In this document: piece by piece, positions 1 through 5,705 of the stretch
Layout: each line of letters opens with the position of its first letter
Position numbering within the stretch: position 1 is the first letter of the stretch
From: Clostridiales bacterium
GTDB lineage: Bacteria > Bacillota > Clostridia > WRLR01
Length of the DNA: 5,705 bases
Assembly (NCBI GenBank): GCA_031287655.1
Contig: JAITSR010000109.1
Location: forward strand, 1 to 5,705
Direction: 5' to 3'
The notes under the pieces: model-generated
Database searches by the model: none
Seen by the model: the letters and a program-made list of their open reading frames with translations, nothing else
Told to the model about the DNA's origin: nothing
Translations under genes and position numbers: made by a program

Positions 1-296
1 GGGCGTCCTCCTATATCGAAAAGGCCGCGGCAAATGGCCTTGTTCTGGGGTATCCGGACGGCAGTTTCCGGCCGGACGCGTCGATTACGCGCGCCGAAAC
101 AGTGACCGTGATCAATCGAATGCTCCGGCGCGGCATTGCGCCCGCGGATGTTCCCGACTGGGCGGCGACGTTTTACGACGTACCCGATACGCACTGGGCT
201 TATGCGATGATCTGCGAGGCCGCGACTGCGCATGAGTATAAAACCAAAGCGGACGGCGGCTTGGAGTTGTGGGCCGCAGGCGAGAGCGGCGCTTGA
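1..296 (+). CDS. SLH-domain surface protein, C-terminal fragment
   Basis: The reading frame is open from the window edge (first full codon at 3) to a TGA at 294-296, giving about 97 residues of a longer protein whose start lies upstream. The segment contains a nearly complete S-layer homology repeat: Gly-Leu-Val-Leu-Gly-Tyr-Pro-Asp-Gly, then FRPD and ITRAE, the hallmark core of SLH repeats. A second repeat begins with FYDVPDTHWAYAMI and an HEY motif but lacks its own TRAE core. I recall similar shortened last repeats at the C-termini of clostridial SLH proteins, so the stop is probably natural. SLH repeats bind secondary cell-wall polymers, usually pyruvylated, and anchor exported proteins to the cell wall. 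The catalytic or structural part of this protein is outside the window, so its job is unknown. It is separated from the next gene by 189 bp and is unlikely to share its promoter. Confidence 0.9.
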   Translation, partial: ASSYIEKAAANGLVLGYPDGSFRPDASITRAETVTVINRMLRRGIAPADVPDWAATFYDVPDTHWAYAMICEAATAHEYKTKADGGLELWAAGESGA

Positions 297-357
297 CTTG
301 ATTGTTTACCTAAAAAACAAATAGAACAGCTGCAAATTTAGTTCGTTTTTCGATAAT

Positions 358-411
358 CAGAGAAAAAATAACAAAAAGGCTATTGACAAACGCGATTGAG
401 CGATCTACACT
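358..411 (+). promoter_or_regulatory. Sigma-A-type promoter with UP-like A-tracts for the importer operon
   Basis: A perfect -35 hexamer TTGACA (383-388) is followed after exactly 17 bp by TACACT (406-411), which matches four of six -10 positions. A-tracts at about 361-377 lie where an UP element would contact the RNA polymerase alpha subunits. Transcription would start near 417-419, giving a leader of about 68 nt before the ATG at 486. The AT-rich, non-coding setting and the placement ahead of a four-gene operon support the call. The start site itself is inferred. Confidence 0.75.
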
Positions 412-438
412 AAATGTGTCGCGTTTATTTTTTTTTTT
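400..438 (+). terminator. Possible intrinsic terminator overlapping the operon promoter
   Basis: ACAC (407-410) pairs with GTGT (416-419) around a TAAAT loop. GCG (400-402) pairs with CGC (420-422), leaving a four-base bulge (403-406) on the 5' side. A T-tract with one A runs from 424 to 438, including eleven consecutive T (428-438). The geometry is that of a Rho-independent terminator, but the stem is short and bulged, so its strength is doubtful. Read-through RNA from the SLH gene would contain the whole hairpin. RNA started at the promoter here begins inside the 3' arm and could not fold it. Confidence 0.4.
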
Positions 439-445
439 GTTGTAT

Positions 446-471
446 TTGACGGAAACAACCATTACTGTCAA
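446..471 (+). repeat. Inverted repeat in the operon leader
   Basis: TTGAC (446-450) is mirrored by GTCAA (467-471). In RNA the stem extends inward by a G-U pair (451/466) and a G-C pair (452/465) to seven pairs with a 12-nt loop. It ends three bases before the ribosome binding site AGGAGAGG (475-482). It could be a protein operator or a weak leader hairpin. No known operator consensus was recognised, and a repeat this short may occur by chance. Confidence 0.3.
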
Positions 472-485
472 CACAGGAGAGGCTT

Positions 486-1460
486 ATGGCAACCGCAACG
501 CAGGCGCGGACGATCGGCGCAAAACGAAGCGGCAAGGGATCGGGAGCCGGATTGTCCCGCAGGATTTTTAAGTTCAGATGGATCTACTTAATGCTGCTCC
601 CGCCGCTCGCGTATTTCTTCATCTTCCGATACATGCCGCTCTACGGCATTCAGCTCGCGTTCAAGGACTATGTGCTCAAAGGGATTGCCGCGAGCCCGTG
701 GAACGACTTTGCGCACTTCAAGTACATGTTCCTTGAGCCGGGTTTTGTACCGGCGTTCCGCAACACGCTGATCATCTCGTTTTTGCGCATCCTGATCGGC
801 TTTCCATTCCCGATCATCCTCGCGATCCTGATCAACGAGGTGCGGATGCGGCGCTTCAAGCGCGTGCTGCAAACGGTCTACACCTTCCCTCACTTCCTCT
901 CGTGGGTGCTGCTCTCCGGCATCATGCTGAACCTGCTCGGGTCGAACGGCATGGTGCGCAAGGCCGTAGGGCTTTTCAGTTCGGGGGCTTTTGACAACTG
1001 GAACCTGCTCTATGACGGCGGCGCGTTTCGCTGGCTGCTCGTGTTCTCAGACATGTGGAAGGAGGCCGGGTGGGGCACGATCATCTACCTCGCGTCGATC
1101 GCCGGGATTGATCAGGCGCTGTACGAATCCGCGGACATCGACGGCGCGAGCCGCCTTCAAAAAATCGCCTACCTCACGCTGCCGGGCATCGCGAGCATGA
1201 TCGCGATCCAGTTTGTCCTGCGCGTCGGGGCGATCATGGAGGGCGGTTTTGATCAGGTGTTCAATCTTTACAGCGCGCCTGTTTTCGCGCAGGGCGACAT
1301 CATCGATACCTACATCTACCGGCTGAGTTTTGTACGGGCCTCGGGCGTAAACCTCGGCTTTCCGACGGCCGTCGGCCTGTTTAAGAACATCATCAACTTT
1401 GTTCTGCTGCTCGCGGCAAACGCCTTCGCGCGCGCTTTGGGTCAAAAGTCGGTGCTGTAG
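486..1460 (+). CDS. lplB: ABC sugar importer permease, LplB-type
   Basis: This 324-residue membrane protein is one of two channel subunits of a CUT1-type ABC importer (binding-protein-dependent transport permease family). A basic N-terminal tail (about 1-30) leads into a first membrane segment at about 32-50. It contains the LPP and PLYGIQLAFKDY features typical of LplB-like permeases. Further hydrophobic segments lie near 92-117, 132-152, 182-205, 236-253 and 298-315, giving six in all, which is the family norm. The EAA loop that docks the cytoplasmic ATPase is clear: ESADIDGAS from residue 214, then TLPGI. The ATG at 486 is chosen because AGGAG (475-479) lies six bases before it and no better start exists. 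It is the first gene of the operon and sits 39 bp before the partner permease. The substrate is probably an oligosaccharide, but sequence alone does not tell which. The gene symbol is by family resemblance to Bacillus lplB, not proven orthology. Confidence 0.9.
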   Translation: MATATQARTIGAKRSGKGSGAGLSRRIFKFRWIYLMLLPPLAYFFIFRYMPLYGIQLAFKDYVLKGIAASPWNDFAHFKYMFLEPGFVPAFRNTLIISFLRILIGFPFPIILAILINEVRMRRFKRVLQTVYTFPHFLSWVLLSGIMLNLLGSNGMVRKAVGLFSSGAFDNWNLLYDGGAFRWLLVFSDMWKEAGWGTIIYLASIAGIDQALYESADIDGASRLQKIAYLTLPGIASMIAIQFVLRVGAIMEGGFDQVFNLYSAPVFAQGDIIDTYIYRLSFVRASGVNLGFPTAVGLFKNIINFVLLLAANAFARALGQKSVL

Positions 1461-1499
1461 GCAGGGGTGAATAATCGGGCTCTTTTGGAGGGGCGGGAC

Positions 1500-2435
1500 A
1501 TGGCGGACACAGCGGGAACAGGCACAATGAAGAACGGCGGCGGGCTGATCCGCACCGGCAGGCGGAACCGCATCAAACGGTTTACGGTGGGCGACGGCGT
1601 GATCCTCGCGCTCCTGACGATATTCGGACTCTCGATATTATGGCCGTTTTATAACGCGATACTCGTATCGTTCGTGCCAAACACGGTCTATCTGCGGTAT
1701 CAGGGCGTCATGCTGATCCCGCCGAAAATCACGCTCGATTCGTATATCTTCACGTTCAAGTCGTCGCTGATCTGGACGGGCTACAAAAATTCGATTCTCG
1801 TGACATTCTTTGGCACGGTCTACAACATGTTTCTGACCGTGCTCTGCTCCTACGCGATGATTAAGCCGTTCCCGGGGCGCAAGCTCGCGAAGTTCTTTAT
1901 CGTGTTCACGATTTACTTCACGGGCGGGCTGATCCCGTACTATCTGCTGATCAAGAGCCTGAACATCATGGACACGATCGCGGTGATGATTTTGCCGACC
2001 GGCCTGAACATCATGTTCATGCTGATCATCTCGGACTACTTTTTGTCGCTGCCGCCCTCGCTTGAGGAATCCGCAAAAATCGACGGCGCGGGCGATTTTA
2101 CGGTGCTGCTTCGGATCATTTTGCCGCTTTCACTCCCGCTGCTCGCGACGTTCACGCTCTACTACGCCGTGGACCGCTGGAACGAGTGGTACAACGCGAT
2201 GCTCTTTGTAAAGTCCGTCCACAACTGGCCGCTCCAGAACGTGCTGCGTACGATCATCAACGACGTCCAGTTCATGGCGACGCAGAATATCCCCGGCGCG
2301 CAGAGACCGGACATTCAGGGCGACGCGATCAAAATGAGTTCGATCATCGTGTCGATGGTACCGATGATGTGCCTGTACCCTTTCCTGCAGCGCTACTTTT
2401 TGAGCGGCCTTACGCTCGGCGCGGTAAAAGAATAG
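1500..2435 (+). CDS. ytcP: ABC sugar importer permease, YtcP/LplC-type
   Basis: This 311-residue protein is the second channel subunit of the importer, of the CUT1 MalG/YtcP branch. Hydrophobic segments lie near 33-58, 97-120, 131-152, 158-182, 208-224 and 278-297. The ATPase-docking EAA loop is visible as EESAKIDGAG (about 189-198) followed by ILPLSLP. The ending QRYFLSGLTLGAVKE resembles the C-terminus usual in this subfamily. The frame stays open upstream to a GTG at 1467, but that start has only a weak ribosome binding site. The ATG at 1500 has GGAGGGG (1487-1493) six bases ahead, so it is preferred and removes eleven residues. The N-terminal tail before the first membrane segment is basic, consistent with a cytoplasmic location. 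No stem or promoter separates it from the upstream permease, so the two are almost certainly co-transcribed and form a heterodimer. The symbol reflects family resemblance only. Confidence 0.9.
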   Translation: MADTAGTGTMKNGGGLIRTGRRNRIKRFTVGDGVILALLTIFGLSILWPFYNAILVSFVPNTVYLRYQGVMLIPPKITLDSYIFTFKSSLIWTGYKNSILVTFFGTVYNMFLTVLCSYAMIKPFPGRKLAKFFIVFTIYFTGGLIPYYLLIKSLNIMDTIAVMILPTGLNIMFMLIISDYFLSLPPSLEESAKIDGAGDFTVLLRIILPLSLPLLATFTLYYAVDRWNEWYNAMLFVKSVHNWPLQNVLRTIINDVQFMATQNIPGAQRPDIQGDAIKMSSIIVSMVPMMCLYPFLQRYFLSGLTLGAVKE

Positions 2436-2455
2436 CGGCGGAGAAATAACGGAAT

Positions 2456-2487
2456 GTACCGGGCGCGGTTTTGCCGCGCGCCGTTAC
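2456..2487 (+). repeat. Strong GC hairpin between permease and membrane-protein genes
   Basis: GCGCGG (2463-2468) pairs with CCGCGC (2474-2479) around a five-base TTTTG loop. After a single bulged G (2480) the stem continues with CGG (2460-2462) against CCG (2481-2483). After one mismatch it continues with GTA (2456-2458) against TAC (2485-2487), for twelve pairs in all. The sequence after it is A-rich rather than T-rich, so it does not look like an intrinsic terminator. It more likely marks an RNA stability or processing element inside the operon transcript. Confidence 0.65.
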
Positions 2488-2518
2488 AAATAAAACAAAC
2501 ATCAAAGGGGGAAAGGTA

Positions 2519-3034
2519 ATGGGTAAGTTTAAGGTAGTGTTGGCATTGGCGATATTGATTGCGTTGATCGCTCCCGCGTGGGCGGTTCTGGGTACGTTTG
2601 CGTTCGGGTTTCTCGTCGCGCCCGCCGCGCTCATATCCGCCGGTATCTATGTGGCGGACGGGGCGCAGGTAAAACATTCGCCGAAAATCGCGTTGGGTTT
2701 TGTCGCGGGCAATTTCTGGGCATATTTCGTAGTGAAGGCTCTGGGTGTTTTTGGCATGGGGCCGCTCCAGCTGTTTCTGGTTCTCGTCGTATTCGTTCTC
2801 GTGGCCGTGTTCCTCGCGATGTATTTCGATAAGGTATTCGATCTTTCGGCGTGGCTCACCGCGTGGGCGGGCACGCTGGTAGTGCTGACCTTGCCGGGTA
2901 TGCCGCTGTCGCCCGAACAGGCGCTGCTGCAGATGGGGGTTTCATATGTAGCGGGGGTATTCGTCGTAGGCCTGCCGATTCTGTACCTGCACGGCCTGTG
3001 CGTAAAGAAACTGCAAGGCGGCAAGAAACCATAA
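2519..3034 (+). CDS. Small multi-spanning membrane protein, possibly DUF1097-like
   Basis: This 171-residue protein of unknown function is almost entirely hydrophobic. Membrane segments are predicted by eye near 5-24, 25-46, 57-75, 84-103, 109-127 and 136-159, ending in a short basic tail (VKKLQGGKKP). Several features recall the DUF1097 family (E. coli YcdZ-like, about 160 residues): the length, an early Trp in the first helix region, a GIYVADG-like stretch after the second helix, and GFVAGNFWAYF. The resemblance is from memory and only moderate. No catalytic motif, nucleotide-binding site or EAA loop is visible, so it is not a third permease or the ATPase. The frame is open further upstream to a TTG at 2471, but the ATG at 2519 has AGGGGG (2506-2511) seven bases ahead, and the upstream part overlaps the hairpin. 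It lies between the permease and binding-protein genes, 83 bp and 66 bp from its neighbours, on the same strand and without a visible terminator. An accessory role in the same uptake system is an inference from position only. Confidence 0.85.
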   Translation: MGKFKVVLALAILIALIAPAWAVLGTFAFGFLVAPAALISAGIYVADGAQVKHSPKIALGFVAGNFWAYFVVKALGVFGMGPLQLFLVLVVFVLVAVFLAMYFDKVFDLSAWLTAWAGTLVVLTLPGMPLSPEQALLQMGVSYVAGVFVVGLPILYLHGLCVKKLQGGKKP

Positions 3035-3100
3035 GGCGGGGGAGCGGAACACTTCTAAAAATTCTTGTTGTCATATAAAAAACGTAAAAAAAGGAGAACA

Positions 3101-4861
3101 ATGCACATGAAAAGAAAGTTTAGTATGGTCGTTGCACTGCTGTTGGCGCTCGCGATGATCGCGGGCTGCGGGCAGGCTACGCAGGACGCGGCCACGACTG
3201 CCGCCGCGACCACGGCGGCTGCGGCGACGACCGCGGCGGCCGCGACAGAGGCCGCGACGACTGCCGCAGCCGCAGCCGAGGCGACGACGACAGCGGCTGC
3301 CGCTACCGAGGCGGCGGCCACAACGGCCGCGGCGGCGGCATCGGGACCGGTCGTACCCGAGCTCGATCCCAAGTACGCCGAGCCGATCGTCGTCTCAATG
3401 AACGTGATGAACGCGGAGCGCAACGGCCACGACGTCCGCAGCGAGTTCATCAAGCAAAAGTTCAACCTCACGTTCGACTATGTCCCGGTCAACTGGGCGG
3501 ACTGGAACGAAAAAATCCGCACATGGATCGCGACGAGCGACGCGCCGGACCTGATCTGGTGGGACCTCAAGGGCCAGCAGGCGCAGGAGTATACCTCGTG
3601 GGCCGAGCAGGAAGCGTTCGCGCCGATCAAGCCCGAGTATTTCAATGACAGGCCGCTGTTAAAGAACGTGTATGACACGAGCCCGTCGATCCCCGCGCTC
3701 TCCGTAGACGGGACCCTTTACGCGTGGCCGTCGATGCGCGACAATCCCGCCGACGCGCAGAGCTGCTACACCTCGTATTGGTGCTATCGCCGCGACTGGG
3801 CGCAGGCGCTCGGCCTCTACAAGGAGGACGACATCTACACATGGGATGAATGGCTGAACCTGATCCGCGCCGTAATCGAAAAGGACCCGGGCAACAACGG
3901 CACCGCGAACGCGGGGCTTGTGATGCCGAACTGGGGCTTCCCGCACGCCGCGGCGCTCTTTGTCGGGCCTCCGGCGGCGGAGGGCAACGAGACCGCGTCC
4001 TACATCAAGGTCGACGGCAAGTATGTGTGGCCGCCCTCCCTCCCGGAATACAAAACGGGCGTGAAGTGGACGTATGACATGTATCAGGAAGGCCTGATCT
4101 ACAAGGACAACATCGTGTTCTCGGCGTCGGAGCAGGAGGACATGGTAAAGGCCGGGCTCGCGTTTGCGTGCTACAATGTGACGGGCTCGATCACGAACTT
4201 TACGGACACGATGCTGCAGGACGGCGTCATCTCAGACCGTGAGGCGTGGGGCACCGCGGTTGTTCAGAGCTATGACGGCAACTGGTACATGACACAGACC
4301 GAGGATTACTGGACCGTGACCGCGCTGAACGGCGCGATCGAGGAAAAGAAGATCGATCGGATTTTTGACTTCTGGGAATACCTCTGGACGGTCGAAGGCA
4401 TCCGTCTGCGCCGCTGGGGCACGGAAGGCTGGGGATATGAAGCGACCGGCCCGAATGTGGCGGATGTCAAAATGCTGTGGGAATTTGACGAGGAAGGCAA
4501 GTATTACATCGACCCGTTCCTGAACAAAGACGAGTTCAACGAGGCGAACGGCGCGCTGAACGATAGAGGCACGACAATTCTGACGCCCGGCAACCCGACG
4601 TATCAGTACGATCAGATGATGAAGGTCTGGAATTTGATGGCCTCGGGCAAAATCCCGGTCGTCGTCAAGGAGTTCGACTTTGACGTATCGTTCGCGGTGT
4701 ACCCGAACAAGGGCAAGTACGGCTCGTTCGGCTCGGAGGTCAAGGAGCGTCTCTCCGCGCTCGTCGCGCAGCCCGGTATCGACGTCGAGGCCGAGTGGGA
4801 CAAGTTTGTCGCCGAGATGATGCCGCGCGTGCAGCTCGTGCTCGACGAGTTGAACGGGTAA
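3101..4861 (+). CDS. lplA: Substrate-binding lipoprotein of the sugar importer, LplA-type
   Basis: This 586-residue extracellular solute-binding protein belongs to the large LplA/YtcQ-type group that serves LplB/YtcP permeases. It has a basic start (MHMKRK), a hydrophobic core and a lipobox Ile-Ala-Gly-Cys ending at Cys23. It is therefore expected to be lipidated at Cys23 and held on the outer face of the membrane. Residues 30-80 consist only of Ala, Thr and three Glu, forming a flexible spacer. The binding domain follows from about 85 to the end. Motifs usual in this fold include SDAPDLIWW, VDGTLYAWPS (202-211) and TWDEWL (247-252). It is rich in Trp and Tyr, consistent with stacking against sugar rings. 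The ligand cannot be named. AGGAG (3092-3096) lies four bases before the ATG at 3101 and ten before a second in-frame ATG at 3107, so either may be used. The in-frame TTG at 3065 lies upstream of the ribosome binding site and is rejected. The symbol reflects family resemblance. Confidence 0.9.
   Translation: MHMKRKFSMVVALLLALAMIAGCGQATQDAATTAAATTAAAATTAAAATEAATTAAAAAEATTTAAAATEAAATTAAAAASGPVVPELDPKYAEPIVVSMNVMNAERNGHDVRSEFIKQKFNLTFDYVPVNWADWNEKIRTWIATSDAPDLIWWDLKGQQAQEYTSWAEQEAFAPIKPEYFNDRPLLKNVYDTSPSIPALSVDGTLYAWPSMRDNPADAQSCYTSYWCYRRDWAQALGLYKEDDIYTWDEWLNLIRAVIEKDPGNNGTANAGLVMPNWGFPHAAALFVGPPAAEGNETASYIKVDGKYVWPPSLPEYKTGVKWTYDMYQEGLIYKDNIVFSASEQEDMVKAGLAFACYNVTGSITNFTDTMLQDGVISDREAWGTAVVQSYDGNWYMTQTEDYWTVTALNGAIEEKKIDRIFDFWEYLWTVEGIRLRRWGTEGWGYEATGPNVADVKMLWEFDEEGKYYIDPFLNKDEFNEANGALNDRGTTILTPGNPTYQYDQMMKVWNLMASGKIPVVVKEFDFDVSFAVYPNKGKYGSFGSEVKERLSALVAQPGIDVEAEWDKFVAEMMPRVQLVLDELNG
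3188..3340 (+). repeat. Ala/Thr-only linker-coding low-complexity tract with ten-residue period
   Basis: These 51 codons encode only Ala, Thr and Glu. The three Glu residues fall at 50, 60 and 70 of the lipoprotein, exactly ten residues apart, and Thr pairs or triplets recur about midway between them. Codons for the same residue vary freely (GCG, GCC, GCT, GCA; ACG, ACC, ACA, ACT), so the DNA repeat is degenerate while the composition is kept. Such spacers are common between the lipidated Cys and the folded domain in clostridial lipoproteins. Repeat length may vary between strains. Confidence 0.85.
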
Positions 4862-4922
4862 GCGTTCGAGCTAAGCCGAATAGTGCGTTTCTTAAATAGG
4901 CATTGGTTTGTGTGAATTGTCG

Positions 4923-4967
4923 ATGACGGCAGAGTTGTCTTTATGAGTCTCTGCCGTCATTCGTTTT
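4923..4967 (+). terminator. Intrinsic terminator at the end of the importer operon
   Basis: ATGACGGCAGAG (4923-4934) is perfectly complementary to CTCTGCCGTCAT (4949-4960), a 12-bp stem with a 14-nt loop. A short T-run (TCGTTTT, 4961-4967) follows. It lies 61 bp after the stop of the binding-protein gene and ahead of an unrelated gene. The loop is longer and the T-run shorter than ideal, so some read-through is possible. Confidence 0.8.
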
Positions 4968-4991
4968 CAAATCAAGACAAAACGATGTAAT
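4964..4991 (+). promoter_or_regulatory. Candidate promoter for the ABC-exporter gene
   Basis: TTTTCA (4964-4969, four of six matches to TTGACA) is followed after 16 bp by TGTAAT (4986-4991, five of six matches to TATAAT). Transcription would start near 4998, about ten bases before the AAGGAG at 5008-5013. The -35 overlaps the T-run of the preceding terminator. The assignment is by consensus only. Confidence 0.4.
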
Positions 4992-5022
4992 TGTAGGAAA
5001 ACGCAGCAAGGAGATGACAGAA

Positions 5023-5705
5023 GTGTTGAGTATCGCAAAAAACAGTTCCGGTTCGCACGAAGAATCAGACATACACGAAGGTTTGGCAACGCATGGAAAC
5101 CCCGGCGCCGCGCTCGCGGCGGGTATTGCGGCCGCGGCGCTCGCGGGGCTTTTGTCCATCGCGGCGGCGTATCTTCTCGGGCAGGCGGTGAACAGCACGG
5201 GCGCCGCCGCCGCGGGCTTTTTGCCCAATTTGCTGTGGTTTGCGCTCTGTCTGCTCGTTCAGTCCCTATGCCTGTATGTTCGAGCCCGCGCTTTCTACTC
5301 TTATGGGGCATCGCGGCAGGAGTCGCTGCGGAACGCCGCCGCCCGATCGCTTACCGCAATGCACATGCGCTCGATTCACAAGATTCGGACGGGCGACATG
5401 CTGACGCGCATGAGTAAGGACATCTGGGAAATTGAAGGCTTTTATCGGGAAACTTTGCCGGAGACTATTGCAGGTGTTGTGAGCATATTGGCGGGGACTG
5501 CGCTGCTTTTTTCGATCCGTCCGAGTGTGGCGGTGCTGATTCTTGTGGGCTCGCTTGCGTGCGGCGCCGTATCCGCGCTGATCGGGATACCGCTTACGGC
5601 GGCGGGCCGCGCGTGGAAGGCCGCGGAGTCGGAGATCGGCGTCCGCGCAAACGACATCGCGTTCGGGCAGCTCGACATCAAGGCGATGGGCATGGAAAAG
5701 TCGAT
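5023..5705 (+). CDS. ABC exporter-type transporter, N-terminal membrane-domain part
   Basis: The frame stays open to the window end, giving about 227 residues of a protein that continues beyond it. It resembles the membrane domain of type I ABC exporters (ABC_membrane family, often fused to a C-terminal ATPase). A polar N-terminal tail (1-27) is followed by an Ala-rich first helix (about 28-53) and a second (about 68-88). A loop follows with the characteristic GDMLTRMSKDIWEIE at 124-138, matching the family's GD-TR-(S/N)-D pattern. Two more helices lie near 146-164 and 167-190, then a cytoplasmic stretch typical before helix 5. The nucleotide-binding domain, with Walker A, signature and Walker B motifs, would lie downstream and is not seen. 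Three in-frame starts cluster together. The GTG at 5023 is preferred because AAGGAG (5008-5013) ends nine bases before it. The ATG at 5014 touches the ribosome binding site and the TTG at 5026 is twelve bases away. Its substrate (peptide, lipid or drug) is unknown. It probably belongs to a different transcription unit from the importer. Confidence 0.85.
   Translation, partial: MLSIAKNSSGSHEESDIHEGLATHGNPGAALAAGIAAAALAGLLSIAAAYLLGQAVNSTGAAAAGFLPNLLWFALCLLVQSLCLYVRARAFYSYGASRQESLRNAAARSLTAMHMRSIHKIRTGDMLTRMSKDIWEIEGFYRETLPETIAGVVSILAGTALLFSIRPSVAVLILVGSLACGAVSALIGIPLTAAGRAWKAAESEIGVRANDIAFGQLDIKAMGMEKS

Noticed and set aside
302..320. TTGTTT/AAACAA inverted repeat after the SLH gene as its terminator
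   Set aside because: The six-pair stem is almost all A-T and no T-run follows. The hairpin at 400-438 is a better candidate.
383..396. Catabolite-repression (cre) site at the promoter
   Set aside because: The bases around CGCG do not fit the cre consensus at the conserved flanking TG and CA positions.
383..571. Plus-strand frame of 62 codons overlapping the promoter and the permease start
   Set aside because: It begins inside the -35 box, upstream of the predicted transcription start, has no ribosome binding site and overlaps the permease in another frame.
1047..1445. Minus-strand open frame of 132 codons inside the first permease
   Set aside because: It is opposite a clear permease gene with family motifs. 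The translation is charged and low in recognisable features, as expected for antisense of GC-rich coding DNA.
3051..3079. TATAAA (3074-3079) as a -10 box for a separate promoter of the lipoprotein gene
   Set aside because: The sequence at the proper distance upstream (ACTTCT) does not resemble a -35 box, and the AT-rich stretch is explained by the leader around the ribosome binding site.
3055..3471. Minus-strand reading frame of 138 codons rich in Ala and Val
   Set aside because: It is the mirror of the Ala/Thr linker codons of the lipoprotein. It has no independent domain and no ribosome binding site was seen for it, so it is a shadow.
4941..5311. Two overlapping minus-strand frames across the start of the exporter gene
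   Set aside because: The + strand frame from 5023 shows clear ABC exporter features. The minus frames show only Ala/Pro/Arg-rich composition typical of shadows.

Overview
The window looks like a piece of the chromosome of a GC-rich, Gram-positive-type anaerobe, most likely a clostridial lineage of the Firmicutes. This is inferred from four things: an S-layer-homology (SLH) protein, strong AGGAG-type ribosome binding sites, an LplA/LplB/YtcP-type sugar importer, and a lipoprotein with an Ala/Thr spacer behind its lipobox. No rRNA, tRNA, CRISPR array, insertion sequence or integrase is visible, and all supportable genes lie on the + strand.

Layout. Positions 1-296 hold the C-terminal end of an SLH-domain surface protein that starts before the window. 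Positions 297-485 are an AT-rich regulatory region. It has an A-tract UP-like element, a sigma-A-type promoter (TTGACA, 17 bp, TACACT), a hairpin plus T-tract that overlaps the promoter -10 box, and a short inverted repeat just ahead of the first ribosome binding site. Positions 486-4861 hold four co-directional genes: two CUT1-type ABC importer permeases, a small multi-spanning membrane protein of uncertain (possibly DUF1097-like) family, and a large substrate-binding lipoprotein. The gap between the second permease and the small membrane gene carries a strong GC hairpin with no T-tract. A perfect 12-bp inverted repeat followed by a short T-run (4923-4967) probably ends the operon. A second promoter candidate abuts it, and an ABC-exporter-type gene starts at about 5023 and runs off the window end.

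How the genes work together. The lipoprotein would capture an oligosaccharide-like ligand at the outer face of the membrane and deliver it to the channel formed by the two permeases. No importer ATPase gene is in the window. In this family the ATPase is commonly a shared MsmX/MsmK-type protein encoded elsewhere, so its absence is expected. The small membrane protein is the one gene that does not fit the standard three-gene set. The downstream exporter gene appears to be a separate transcription unit.

Overall this is a fairly ordinary sugar-uptake locus. I did not find convincing evidence for a new biological system. The points worth following up are the extra membrane protein, the compact promoter/terminator overlaps, the intercistronic hairpin and the ten-residue periodicity of the lipoprotein linker.
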